Position numbers and translations under genes: made by a program. Positions 12,020 to 22,468 of a stretch of 47,874 bases of DNA are shown here, piece after piece. Origin of the DNA: Clarireedia homoeocarpa (Eukaryota; Ascomycota; Leotiomycetes; Helotiales; Rutstroemiaceae); assembly GCA_001465935.1 (NCBI GenBank), contig LNKV01000080.1:1-47874 (forward strand), given 5' to 3'. Below the pieces are notes generated by a model. That model was not told the origin of the DNA. It did not search any database and worked only from the letters and a program-made list of their open reading frames with translations. Positions within the stretch are counted from its first letter, which is position 1. Each line of letters starts with the position of its first letter.

Positions 12020-12680
12020 GTAAGTTTCATATTTAAGGCAGGAAGTCCTTGTATTTCCCCCATTGGAGCCGCAAAAATACAGATCAGATTTGGATATCGT
12101 TTAGACCCGAACACTCTCTTTCGGCCATGGAATAGTTGTCATCGCAAGTAACCGAGCACTTGAGTTTTCTTGAAGGTCATGCTTTATTGTTGATCACTTG
12201 AGGTCGATCAATTCATATACCAACTCCAAATACTTGAGGTATCGATGATATTTGCAAGCACTCTCGCAGTTGTCCGTGGTAGTCGTCCCTTCCCTATCCA
12301 TCACCATTCCTTCCTCCTTGCCAGCCCATGCCTGGTTCGCTATGGCCCGTCCTAACGATACCAATTGTTTACTCTAAGTGACCTCCTACTTTTTCTGTTT
12401 TCTCCCAACCATTTTTTTTTCCTCCTCTATATCTTCACAATCACCTACCAACGGTTTTGGTATTTCGGAATTCTCTTCCACCTTGCTGTTTCTCCCTAAT
12501 AGAGCTATCATACCCATCATAATTAGTTGTTTCTTTGCTTCGGTGCATTCTCTTAATTCTTCACTACTATCACTCATACTTGAGTACGAATCGCACTATC
12601 TGAAGGCAGGATCTTCGCTCACTTCACACACATGATACTCATTCATTCTTGATTTATCAAGACTCCCTCACTGCACTTAC

Positions 12681-14117
12681 ATGCCTCATCGCACTCCTAT
12701 CGGTGTCAGTGTTTCAGCCATCGAGAAAATTCGTTCTTTCCGCTCTCGAAAGTCTCTTTCATCATCCTCAACCACTGCTACATCAACCTCACAGTATCAC
12801 AAAAACCACGATTGGCTCCGCAAAATGTCTCACGGCTTCACGTCTAAACACGATCTTGCTCATAACTCAGATGTCAATGTCCATCTTGGTAACCAAATGC
12901 CGCAGGCAGATGGTTGCTCTTCCAGCAAGGCAGCTGCAGATGAAGAAGATAGTCCAGCTGTACGAGTAGTACCACTCGAGAAGCAGTTGCCTTCATTCTT
13001 GAAACTTTCACATGATGGTATGCTAGCAATTCCTACTATCAAAAACAGCCGATCTGACTCGTAGATAGAAATGAAAGCGAAATTTGACCTATTAACGAAA
13101 ATGGAAGAAGAGCGTCTAGCAAGCAATGACGATCCACAATGGCAAAGACCAGACCCTGATCGTGAACTCGATCGTTACGCCAATGTACATCCATGGGCTG
13201 GTAATCGTATCAGACTTAATGTTCCTGAGGGCTACAACGATTACATCAATGCATCTCCTGTCACCTTGACATCAACTTCCGAAAAGCAAAGTGCTCTCAA
13301 AAAGGGTCTTCAGGATAAATACATTTGTATGCAGGGACCGAAATCTCAAACTGTGGACCATACTTGGCACATGATGTGGCATTCAATCACGGTTCCCGAT
13401 AATTCCGCACCAGGAGTCATTATTATGTTGAGTCCTTTCACTGGGCCCAATCCTGCCAAGCCCGAAGAGATAATGGAGAAATGTTACAAGTACTATCCAA
13501 TGAGCGAAGATGATCCACCTCTTCGTATCAACGAATCCATGCAGTTGGGTGAAAACTTCAAGGCCACAGTTCGATTCGCTGCACGAGAAAGTAACGTGGA
13601 AGGTACTGGAATCGAAGTACGAAAATTGGTCATGACTGTCGATGGAGAAGAAGATGAGAAGACTATCTGGCATTTCTTCTACCCACTCTGGCCAGATGAG
13701 GGCTCATTGAACAGACAAAATGTTAACAGTGTCCTTGCATTGATGGATCTTACACGATCAAAGAATACTGATGAGGAGAATCCCCGTGTCGTACATTGTA
13801 GTGCTGGTGTGGGAAGAACCGGTACATTCGTCGCACTGGAGTTCTTGATGGGGGAATTGCAAGGTGGAGCATGGGAAGGTTGGGACCAGTCCGAGGAGAA
13901 GGAAACAGATGCCATTTTCGAAACAGTCAATCAGCTGCGTATGCAGAGAAAGACTATGGTCCAGGCTGTTGAGCAGTACATCTTTCTTTACGAAGTTTGC
14001 AGGAAGGTATGGGAGGAGAAATACATGTTGCCGTGCTTCGGTGGTGAGCATTCTCATGAGTATCCGCCTGAAGAGGGCAAGAATGTCCAACCACTGAAAG
14101 CGATCCCTCAGGCATAA
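12681..14117 (+). CDS. Protein tyrosine phosphatase, classical non-receptor type
   Basis: Predicted cytosolic or nuclear enzyme removing phosphate from tyrosine, 461 residues, exons 12681-13017 and 13069-14117. The 51-nt intron starts GTATGC and ends GATAG, with a CTGAC branch-like site near its end. Splicing gives a continuous LSHDEMKAKFDLLTKMEEER. The N-terminal 100 residues are Ser-rich and probably disordered. The catalytic domain shows the substrate-loop region (NDYINAS), the WPD loop (WPDEG, W near 320), the signature VHCSAGVGRTGT with catalytic Cys356 and Arg362, and a Q-loop (RKTMVQAVEQY). All residues needed for catalysis are present. The closest yeast relatives in my judgement are the Ptp1/Pyp group that acts on MAP kinases; the exact orthologue is not certain. 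Confidence 0.92.
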
Positions 14118-14304
14118 GTGCAAAGTGTTTGAGTATGGTGCGTGGGCATTTGGCGCATTGAGCGGCGTGTGGACAGTAGAGTGGACAGTTTCTTTGCGTG
14201 TTTTGGTTTGTGGACCTCGCAGTTTTCGGTAGTCAATTGAACCTATGATTCCCATCTTCACAAACGTGATGCTATATTGTGATGCGGGTTTTGTCTTTGT
14301 GTTA

Positions 14305-14721
14305 ATGGCGGTAATATACTTGTGTGTGAAAGACCTTGAGTAAGACTACCTACCTGGATGTATCAATGACGCTGGCGGAAAAAGAAATGTCATCTACTGG
14401 TCCTTGACCATGATGTTTGATCTCTGTCAGGCTTCATACGACTTCCAATGTCGTCTGAGTCCTTAAATACGCTCGGCTCGACATCGGAAACTCTTGAGGC
14501 CATCCAATAGAACGACATACAAGATCAACGAGAGGAGCAAAGAAGCCGGCCTGGAGAAGACAGTGAATTCCAAGGCGACGATGGAAGGTTTGAAGGCTAC
14601 AACAAAGAGGTTAGACCGGATGATGAGGAACTTGACCAGGCCGGTGAAGAAGGTGGTGGAATTGATTGTTTTGATGAACAATATAGCGAAGGAAGTTGTA
14701 ACAAAGGTAAAGGGGTGGTAG
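14305..14721 (+). CDS. Weak candidate small spliced gene, 81 residues, unknown
   Basis: A possible two-exon gene (14305-14339 and 14511-14721). The first exon begins MAVIYLCVKDLE and ends at GTAAGA; the intron ends CCAATAG after 171 nt. The second exon encodes a Lys/Leu/Val-rich amphipathic helix (ETTYKINERSKEAG..., ending KVKGW). The frame is strongly G/C-biased at third codon positions, which favours coding. It starts only about 190 bp after the phosphatase stop, so it may instead be the phosphatase 3' UTR. A competing frame from 14448 (MSSESLNTLGSTSETLEAIQ) is closed by TAG at 14508. No family is recognised. Confidence 0.25.
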
Positions 14722-15787
14722 CACATCCCTTACCTAAGTGCAATCACCATTCACGCGGAGGTTTTATAGCACATATACATATACCTACCACCACTTGGAG
14801 TCATCTTACCATTTTCCTCAGCACGAGGCTCAGTTTACCAGTACGAACTCCACAACAAGGCATCGTGAACACCTACCATTATAAAGATGATCAGCGAGGT
14901 GACTAGAATAGACTAACACGTCGTCCGTCGGAAACACCACCCATGGATTCGCTCGGGTGATATGCGCTGCTTCCGAACGGTCTGTTCCCTGGGGCATAGC
15001 GACAGGCGTGTGATGTGGTGGTGGTTTTAGATTTAGCGAGAACAGGAGTCGTGCAGGGTTGGAGGATCAGATATCTCGGCCAGGGACAAACTGCCCGTCG
15101 TTCAACAAGCTGAGCATGGGAGAGTATGTGAAATGAATCTTCATCACTCTACTTGGATTCCGAGTCATTGAGCGGCTGCAGCAAAAGGATTAGTCGGGTC
15201 CGGACGCCATATCTCAAAAAATGAATAAATGGCGAATTCTATTCCTTGCTGGAGCGGTCAACGAGCTAGGACATCGCATACGCCCCGTGGTGTATTGGTA
15301 GGCGAATTGGTCTTGGTTGGGTTTGCGACTTGCATCTGTTTTGTTTCGCACACCGTGCCAATAGACATAGATCGTGGTCTGATGCCATGTCGGCGATATG
15401 TGGCTTTCCGGCTTTCTCGAATGATTGACTGATCACAAGATTCTTTCTTTTTATTCTTCTGATTCAGTCGCTCCCATCACCACCCGGAATTCTTATTTTA
15501 GATCCCTTAACCTTAGACGCTTCGGGTACTGCACACGCCTGATGACTGTTCGCTCTATCGGCGTCTTATCGTAGGCACGTCACTCCCGCGAATCACGCAG
15601 CCTTGGCCAACATTTATTATCCAGGTGTCTACGGAACGCAAAGTCCCGAATCCTGGTGTCCGGTGCGTTCTGTACAACAGCAACTCCCAAAAGTTGCAAC
15701 TTCGCGACAACCTTACATTTCCTGTTCTCGTATCTCTGTCTGAACACTCGGCTTTTTTCCAATCCTTCTTCGATCTAAACCTTGGGG
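14722..15787. other. Intergenic, upstream of the oxysterol-binding protein gene
   Basis: About 1.07 kb with no supportable gene. Presumed promoter and 5' UTR of the oxysterol-binding protein gene on the right. I see no repeat array or clear core promoter element. Confidence 0.5.
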
Positions 15788-17504
15788 ATGGCTTCTGTAT
15801 CATCGGGTTCTTCAGCGTTCGATCCTTCTCCTGCTCCATCCACAGCTCCATCCACATCTTCAGAAATGTCAGCTGCAAACCCAACAGCTGCTGCGGCAGA
15901 AAAGCCGCCAGACGATGGCTCCAAATTGAAGATGTTCTTGGGGATATTGCGAAAGTGAGTATAACTCATCCATCTAACCTTGCCCTCCGATACTCGTTGA
16001 AGGCACACCGCTATACACCAGTGGCAATGCAATGCGCCTGGCTGTTATGTCGAGTGCAACTCCGATCCTCATGATCCCAAGGGCATCGAATGTATTAGGG
16101 ACTATGGCTAACCACCTTTCATCTTTTCCTGCAGGTTTATTGGAGTGGCAGATATCGCTTCCGTCCGTTTCAGTTTACCATCCCAATTGTTAGAACCAAC
16201 ACCGAATCTCGAGTACTGGAATTATCTTGATCAGCCAAACACTTTTGTGGCGATAGGAGACTCGGAGGACCCATTGGATCGAATGCTAGAAGTACTGAGG
16301 TTCTGGTTCACCAAGGATTTGAAATATGTGAAGGGAAAGCCCTGCAAGCCATATAATTCTACCCTTGGCGAATTTTTCAGGGTAAGCAAGATTGAACACT
16401 TTGATAACGATACATTACTAAGCACCCAATAGTGTAATTGGGAGGTAGAGGATACAGTTCCGACGATTGAAACAACCAAATTGGCCTCAAAAAGTGCTGC
16501 GTCGTCGAAGAAATCAACTCCAATGACATCGCAGAATGCATCAACTACCACGATCTCTAGGCCAGGCACAGCGACAAAAGATTCTGGGAAGAAGATCCGA
16601 GTCTCCTATTTGACGGAACAGACTTCACATCATCCACCCGTTTCAGCATTTTATATCGACTGCCCGGAGAAGGGAATATCTGCTAGGGGGTTCGATCAAA
16701 TTTCTGCAAAGTTTACTGGCACTAGCATTAAGGTTACACCCGGAGAGCACAACTTGGGTATCTTCATAACGGTCGAAAGGAGAAATAATGAGCAATACCA
16801 GCTCACACACCCAGCTGCCCACCTCGGAGGGCTTTTACGGGGAAGCCTTAATGTCACCGTTGGAGATCAATGTTACATCACTTGCCCACAGACGAAGCTA
16901 AAGACAATTTTACAGTATCAGGAGGAGGGCTGGTTGGGGAAGACACAGAACAAGGTTGAAGGGATCGTTTTCCACTATGACCCGGAGAACGACAACAAAA
17001 CAAGAATCAAGGAAGTCTCGGAGAAGGATGTATTGGTCAAGGTAAATGGAAATTGGAAGGACAAGTTGTATTTCTCGCTTGGACCAAAATTCGTAAGTTT
17101 AGCTTTTCGGCATGGCTGTTCTTCGCAACCGCTAATGATTGACACTGCAGGATACCCAAATACTTCTAATAGACTTAGCACCATTGCAGGTAGCACCCAA
17201 GGTCATTCCCCCAACAGAGAAACAACTTCCGAACGAATCCCTTAAATTCTGGTCTGGCGTCACCGAAGCAATCAATTCGCGACAATTCTCTCGTGCGACA
17301 ACCATAAAGCAAGAACTAGAAGAAAGGCAACGAGAAAAGGCAAAGCAGAGACAAGAAGAGGGTGTAGAGTGGAAACCAAGGTTCTTCACGGGAAGCACCA
17401 CACCACTTGGCAAACCAGATTTGACCGAAGAGGGTGTGGAGGTGTTGAAAGCGTTGCAGCGAGGGGAGTGGGACCTGAAAGAGAATGAAGTGACGGGTGC
17501 ATAG
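15788..17504 (+). CDS. Oxysterol-binding protein (short Osh/ORP type)
   Basis: Predicted cytosolic lipid-transfer protein that moves sterol or phospholipid, usually against PI4P, between membranes. It has 475 residues in four exons: 15788-15954, 16135-16381, 16433-17092 and 17151-17504. Introns are 180, 51 and 58 nt, each with good donors (GTGAGT, GTAAGC, GTAAGT), and phase is kept at every joint. The ORD lipid-binding domain fills most of the protein: KPYNSTLGEFFR near 125-138 and the family fingerprint EQTSHHPP at about 200-207. A Ser/Thr-rich insertion lies at about 155-190, between the two. There is no PH domain, ankyrin repeats or FFAT-like stretch, so it matches the short Osh4-Osh7 class in size. 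Which yeast paralogue it corresponds to is not clear from motifs alone. Confidence 0.93.
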
Positions 17505-17857
17505 AGTGAGGGATCTTTTGTTGATATGTTTTATTGCATATAGTACTTGTATCTGGCGGTGCGTTTGTTTGCGAGGCGATCAATATCCGACCTTCCTTTT
17601 GTTATTTGTTAAGCCTACGCACGCATATAGACATTTTATTCCAAGGGAGAGACAGGGGAGTGCAAAGCATGTCGAGTCTGAACATTTTTCGTTTGGTGGG
17701 AGTGATCGAAGCGAAGTTGAATAAGCAAGGAAGCAAGCAAGCATTGTAGTTGGTCAGCCAGCACATCATATTTATATCCACGGTGGGGATTATCGCATAC
17801 CACAACCCGCTCGTTTTCTTCACATTTCAATTTCTTGCATTGGCGTTCTGTTTTTTC

Positions 17858-17904
<47 letters not shown>

Positions 17905-20900
17905 GTTGATGTATCTATTCTTTGGACCGTATCTGCCGTAATGCATGAAAAATACCTCGGGACAAGCAGGGATTAGCTTTATCGTTTTGATTCTATCCGA
18001 TCTTACGAAGTACATGAGCGAGAGTCACGTCTCAGCCCACATAGTAATACATCGGATGAAATTGTGGCTTTTCTTCAGGAGTGAATGGAAAAGTGCTGAA
18101 GAGGATGGGAAAGGTCTCGGTTTCACCAAATTCATGTGCTATGCATCGATTCTAGTACATGGTCACCGCAAAGTCAGCGCAAAGTATACCTGACCGTCGG
18201 GTCTTGCGAAAAGCCCCACCCACCACAAGAACGCATGAAAAACAGGCATTTGATTACTGCTCGTAGGACTAGATTCGAAGAGGGCCAACCTGGGTGAGCT
18301 GGGCAGGAACCAGAAACCAGAACCAGATGTCAACACGGACGGAAAGATCTCTTCCGGGAGATGACACGATGTAGCGAGAATGGATACTCTACCGGGGATG
18401 CGCATCACATCGCATCATAGTACAGGTACAGGTACGTTGTAGAGGCGGTGCGGAAGCAGACTGCCTATTGCCTATGCTTGCGATGTACTGCAAGTTCCCT
18501 GGCGGGGGTTGTAGTGTGTGGATGTAAGTGTGGTATCATAAACTCCCCCCTTTCACACTCACTCGGAATATATCTCGCTCTTCGCTGTTACTGCACCCAT
18601 TTGCCATGGCCGTCACCGAACCCCCACTTTATCGGATCAGATACTTGTACAGCAGCGTGAAACAAACGCATTCTCTGTCTCCTTCCAAGTTCAGCATATC
18701 TATTTTGGCAATACGGCCGTACATACTTGCGCCTACTTCGTACATACAGCATCGCCCGTAAAATAGCCCACATAGAAACATATATGTCCCAGTTCCAGTT
18801 CGCCAGCCCCCCTGCCCCCCTCCCTAATCCTGGTGTTTCCCATCTGCACATTCGCTTCTTCCCACCAATCGTAGATTTTCGTTCCCTTGTGTGTCCTCTG
18901 ACAGGCTGCTTTGGGTCGATGGGTTCGTGTCCCCTCCAATCCCATTGCAGCTTTCGCACACAAACGCGGCACCACCATGGGGTTTTCCATTCCAGAGCGT
19001 AAAGTTTAGTTTTGCGACTACTGTACTTCCGTACAGTAATAAGGCTAGCTCGATCTGTAGATCCCTAGTGTCGAGTCGTTCGGGGACCTCAAGGGAACGT
19101 TGAGGCGGGATCTGGTCAACATGGTGAAGTCGGTGACTTGGGGAGTTTGGTGCTAGTCGAGACGGAGGCTGGGTGGTGCTGCTAGATGGCTTGTTTGGGG
19201 GATGGTGATGTTGTATTGTTAAGGTCACATAAGACCTAGAGCCAGAGCGAGGAGGTACTTGTTGCGTTCCTGGCAAAGCTTCAAATACCCACTGGCCTCT
19301 CTGCCCCCTCTTTCATAAATTCCATCCCATCGAGGTCTAGCCTGACATGACCCCCCCTCAGTGACGAACGAATAGATTAAGGATGGCAGAGCACAGCTCG
19401 TCTCCCTTTCCTAGGGTCTAGATATTACTCACCTATCTACAGACGGTGTATGCAGTGTCGATTCTTTCTTCCTCTCCTAAGCAACTTCTCCTTCATCTTA
19501 TCTCATCTCATCTCCTCACATCTCCTCATTTCGGGACCCAAACTCGCAAAATTCCAAAATCTAGAACAGAAGCCCACTCCCTCCCTTCCCCCCACCCCTT
19601 AACGAACTGTGTCTGAGCCAAGACCGAATCAAAACTTCCAGAACATAAAAAAATCCCCAAAAAGAATTCCCTACCCAATCCCGGAAACCTCCCAGCCCGG
19701 CCCTCCTCCCCAGCCCACACCAACACCCACATTCATATCCATACATCCAGCCATACATCCATATATCTTGTCGCTATGCTCTAACTTCATCTGGGCCTTT
19801 CGGTATACATACATGCATCCGGGACTCGGGTTTTTATATGTACGTCACGTATCCTATTCATCTCTCTATCTTCTGCCAGTTCCAGGAACGACCTTTCTCG
19901 ACGCACCCACCAAGTGTCTGTTGGCGTTGAATCCTTCACTCCGTACGATCTAGAGCATCTTTTACTTTGTTATTGCAATCGATTTGGATATCCTCTAACT
20001 GGACGTGGACTACACGGGCTTTTTCCCAACTCGTTTTTCTTACCCAAACAGAGTTAAGGGCGCATTTCGCTCGTGGACTTGTTTGTACCTCTTTGCCGGT
20101 CCGCTTTTGTGTCAAATACATAAGTTATCAGATACATACATACATATACAGTGCAAGCATCAAGCACAGCACAGCACAGCACAAACCAAGAAAGTGGCTG
20201 CCTCGCAGGCATCCATTAATACGACGTCGATTCTTCCAACTGCAATTCCATTTGCGAGTTGCCTTGAGGGGTAGACGTCTGGCTTCTACACATTACGCAT
20301 ATTTTCACATGTGGGAAAAGAAGTGTGGTCAGTTAGGCGGCAGGACATCAACAAGAACGGCATTGAATTCGAGGATATCGCCAAGCACTAAAAGCTCCAG
20401 AGAAAGCACAACGTCCATCCAATAAATACCACAACTCTATTCCAGCCACAAATCTTTTAGGTCGACAGCGTTACACTGCTACCCTACCTGACTTCGCAAC
20501 TACCAGTACCATGATATCTGAGCCAACCCTACAGCACATCATCATAATTCTGCCATCTCCCGAAGGACAAACTGGGTCTAATATCTGCAACTAAAGAAGG
20601 CTTGTTCTTTCTTTCCCTACCTCTAAGGTCAAGGTTCCATCCCAACTTCCAAGGGAGACCGGTTCCCGTTTGTCAGACAGGGCTCCAAGCTGTCTGTCTC
20701 ATGGCAAGCCCGGGCGCATCTTTGCATTCATCGTTAATACCATTGACCTCATCTTACTCCACAACTCATCAACCCCTTCGAAACACCAACCTTAACCCTA
20801 CCCGACCCACCAATCCCCCGAGCAACATAACCTATATTATCATCCCCACCCGTACTACCACCAATACAACCTCCCACATGCCACCTCCACATATACACAC

Positions 20901-20963
20901 ACATACAGCATAGCATATGTACAAATAAAACATCAAATCAAATAAGAGAATAAAAGGCCCAGT
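17505..20963. other. Intergenic 3.5 kb with long T run and pyrimidine-rich leader
   Basis: No supportable gene. The left part is the 3' flank of the oxysterol-binding protein gene and contains a 42-base T run (17860-17901). The part from about 19.4 to 20.96 kb is C/T-rich on the plus strand, with TCTCA and CATACATA-type repeats and an AGCAC array near 20163-20183. This looks like a long promoter/5' UTR for the APH-fold gene (inference). Frames in this part start only at non-ATG codons or are compositionally simple. Confidence 0.5.
17860..17901. repeat. 42-base T homopolymer
   Basis: An uninterrupted T run, longer than the A run used for the terminal overlap. Length is not reliable in short-read data. 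It sits about 360 bp after the oxysterol-binding protein stop. Confidence 0.95.
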
Positions 20964-22379
20964 ATGGCCTCATCCAATACCGCCATTCCCGGCAAAGCCT
21001 TCAAGACGTCGCTTATGTACTCTGTACCTGTCCGACGACTCAAAGAAATACTTAGTCATGTAGTACCAGACCTCACACTCGGAAGTGTCGAAGAATTACC
21101 CTCAACCCAACTGCCTCGCCTCTACACACTCAACATGTCCGGCGACAACAAGCTGCTCTTATCGTTCGCGCCCAGTCTTGCGGTGCGGCTGCTCCGACAT
21201 GAAACTTCTCTTCAGTACTCCGAAGCAACGCTTGTTCATTTCCTTGAGACGTCGACAGCAAGTCGGAGAGAGCAAAGTATAAACATAGAGAGCCGGCAGC
21301 AACAGCACCAAGAACAACCAAAAGAATCAGTACATTTCAATCTTAAAGACATAGTACCGAAAATGTTAAAACATTCCTCCAACAACAGAGAGATGGCCTA
21401 CCCGTACACCATCTTCGAGCAAACCTCAGGCAAAACCCTTTCCGCCTTCTCCATCTACCTCAGTATACCTGAGCGCCAGCTAATCGACAAACAAATCGGC
21501 TCACTCACGCGAAGCCTAGCTTCATTAACCTCACCAACGGGCACCTTCGGCACCGCCGCGCGTGTCCTCCCAGATCCATTCAAACAGTCTCCTGCATCAG
21601 CACCACAAGGCGAAGGCTCGCCTACCTGGACAGAAGCATTCAACAACCTCCTCGAATCCATCCTCCGCGACGGAGAAGACATGGCCGTACTCCTCCCCTA
21701 TGACGTAGTACGATCGCACTACCAACGACTATCCTGGCGCCTCGACGCCATTACCCTTCCCCGTCTCGTACTTCTTGACCTAGGCGAGAAGAATATAATG
21801 ATTGAGAATATCACTCCAAACACAACCACCACCGCCGCCGCCGGTTCCTCTTCTTCCTCCTCATCATCAATAATAACACCCTCCACCCGCCCCGCCCAAC
21901 CGCCCAAAATAATTGGTCTCCGCAGCTGGTCACAAGGAATCTTCGGCGACCCGCTCCTCTGCAGCGTCTTCGAAAATCCCAGCGAGAGTTTCCTCGAAGG
22001 CTGGAACTCCCGCAGCGACCCCGACGCGGAACCCCTCGTCCAAGACCCCGCCAATGCCGACGTGCGACTCCTCCTCTACCGCTGCTACCGCGCCGTCGTC
22101 GGTATCGTAACCGAGTACTACCGCCCGCAGCCCGACAGCAGCAGACGCGAGTTGGAGAACCGTCGGAACCTGACGAGCGCCTTGGCAGATCTGGAGAAGG
22201 TCGACGTCGCGGTGAATGATGCGTTGAAGAGGGAGAGGAGTATGAGTATATCGGTGGATGTGGAGAGGGCGAAGAGGGTGAAGACTAGTAGCACTGCTGG
22301 TGGTGGTGGAGGCGGGGGGACGAGTGCGAATATTGACGATGATGAGAAGATGAAGCTTACTAGTGTTTTGAATTTGTAG
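20964..22379 (+). CDS. APH-fold (aminoglycoside phosphotransferase-like) protein, probable pseudokinase
   Basis: A single-exon gene of 471 residues starting at ATG 20964. It shows the layout of the fungal APH/choline-kinase-like family: LLLSFAPS...RLLRHETSLQYSEA near 64-89, RLVLLDLGEKNIMIE at 267-281, and GIFGDPLLCSVFENPSESFLEGW at 325-347. Compared with active members, the beta-3 Lys position reads Ser67, the HxD motif reads LLD (Asp272 and Asn277 kept), and the metal-binding Asp of the usual IDF/IDW motif reads Ser321 in LRSW. Loss of both Lys and metal-binding Asp suggests weak or no phosphotransfer (inference). A Ser run (about 295-302) lies in the loop before the last motif, and the C-terminal tail holds a basic patch and a Gly run. 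Substrate unknown. It is convergent with the SGT1 gene, 89 bp apart. Confidence 0.82.
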   Translation: MASSNTAIPGKAFKTSLMYSVPVRRLKEILSHVVPDLTLGSVEELPSTQLPRLYTLNMSGDNKLLLSFAPSLAVRLLRHETSLQYSEATLVHFLETSTASRREQSINIESRQQQHQEQPKESVHFNLKDIVPKMLKHSSNNREMAYPYTIFEQTSGKTLSAFSIYLSIPERQLIDKQIGSLTRSLASLTSPTGTFGTAARVLPDPFKQSPASAPQGEGSPTWTEAFNNLLESILRDGEDMAVLLPYDVVRSHYQRLSWRLDAITLPRLVLLDLGEKNIMIENITPNTTTTAAAGSSSSSSSSIITPSTRPAQPPKIIGLRSWSQGIFGDPLLCSVFENPSESFLEGWNSRSDPDAEPLVQDPANADVRLLLYRCYRAVVGIVTEYYRPQPDSSRRELENRRNLTSALADLEKVDVAVNDALKRERSMSISVDVERAKRVKTSSTAGGGGGGGTSANIDDDEKMKLTSVLNL

Positions 22380-22468
22380 ATTTATTAACGATACCCAAAG
22401 CTTATCTTCTTCTTCATAGCTGAGCATTCAAATTCCGCATTTTCATGATTCGATGACTTGATCTCTTT

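Larger units (their letters stand above)
5351..12680. other. Gene-poor region of about 7.3 kb with scattered microsatellites
   Basis: No open frame here exceeds about 135 codons and none has a recognisable domain. Small arrays occur at about 6941-6976 (GAGCAAT units), 8074-8141 (TAAGTGC, then ACCAATGT units), 8316-8375 (CTCTGCT/CTCCTCG), 9142-9171 (CCATGTCGTG units) and 9546-9582 (GT). One GC-rich hairpin (9331-9350) and one weak spliced candidate on the minus strand (11602-12019) are listed separately. No transposase, integrase or reverse transcriptase remnant was visible. The stretch may hold distal regulatory DNA of the flanking regulator genes or long non-coding transcripts (inference). 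Confidence 0.55.
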
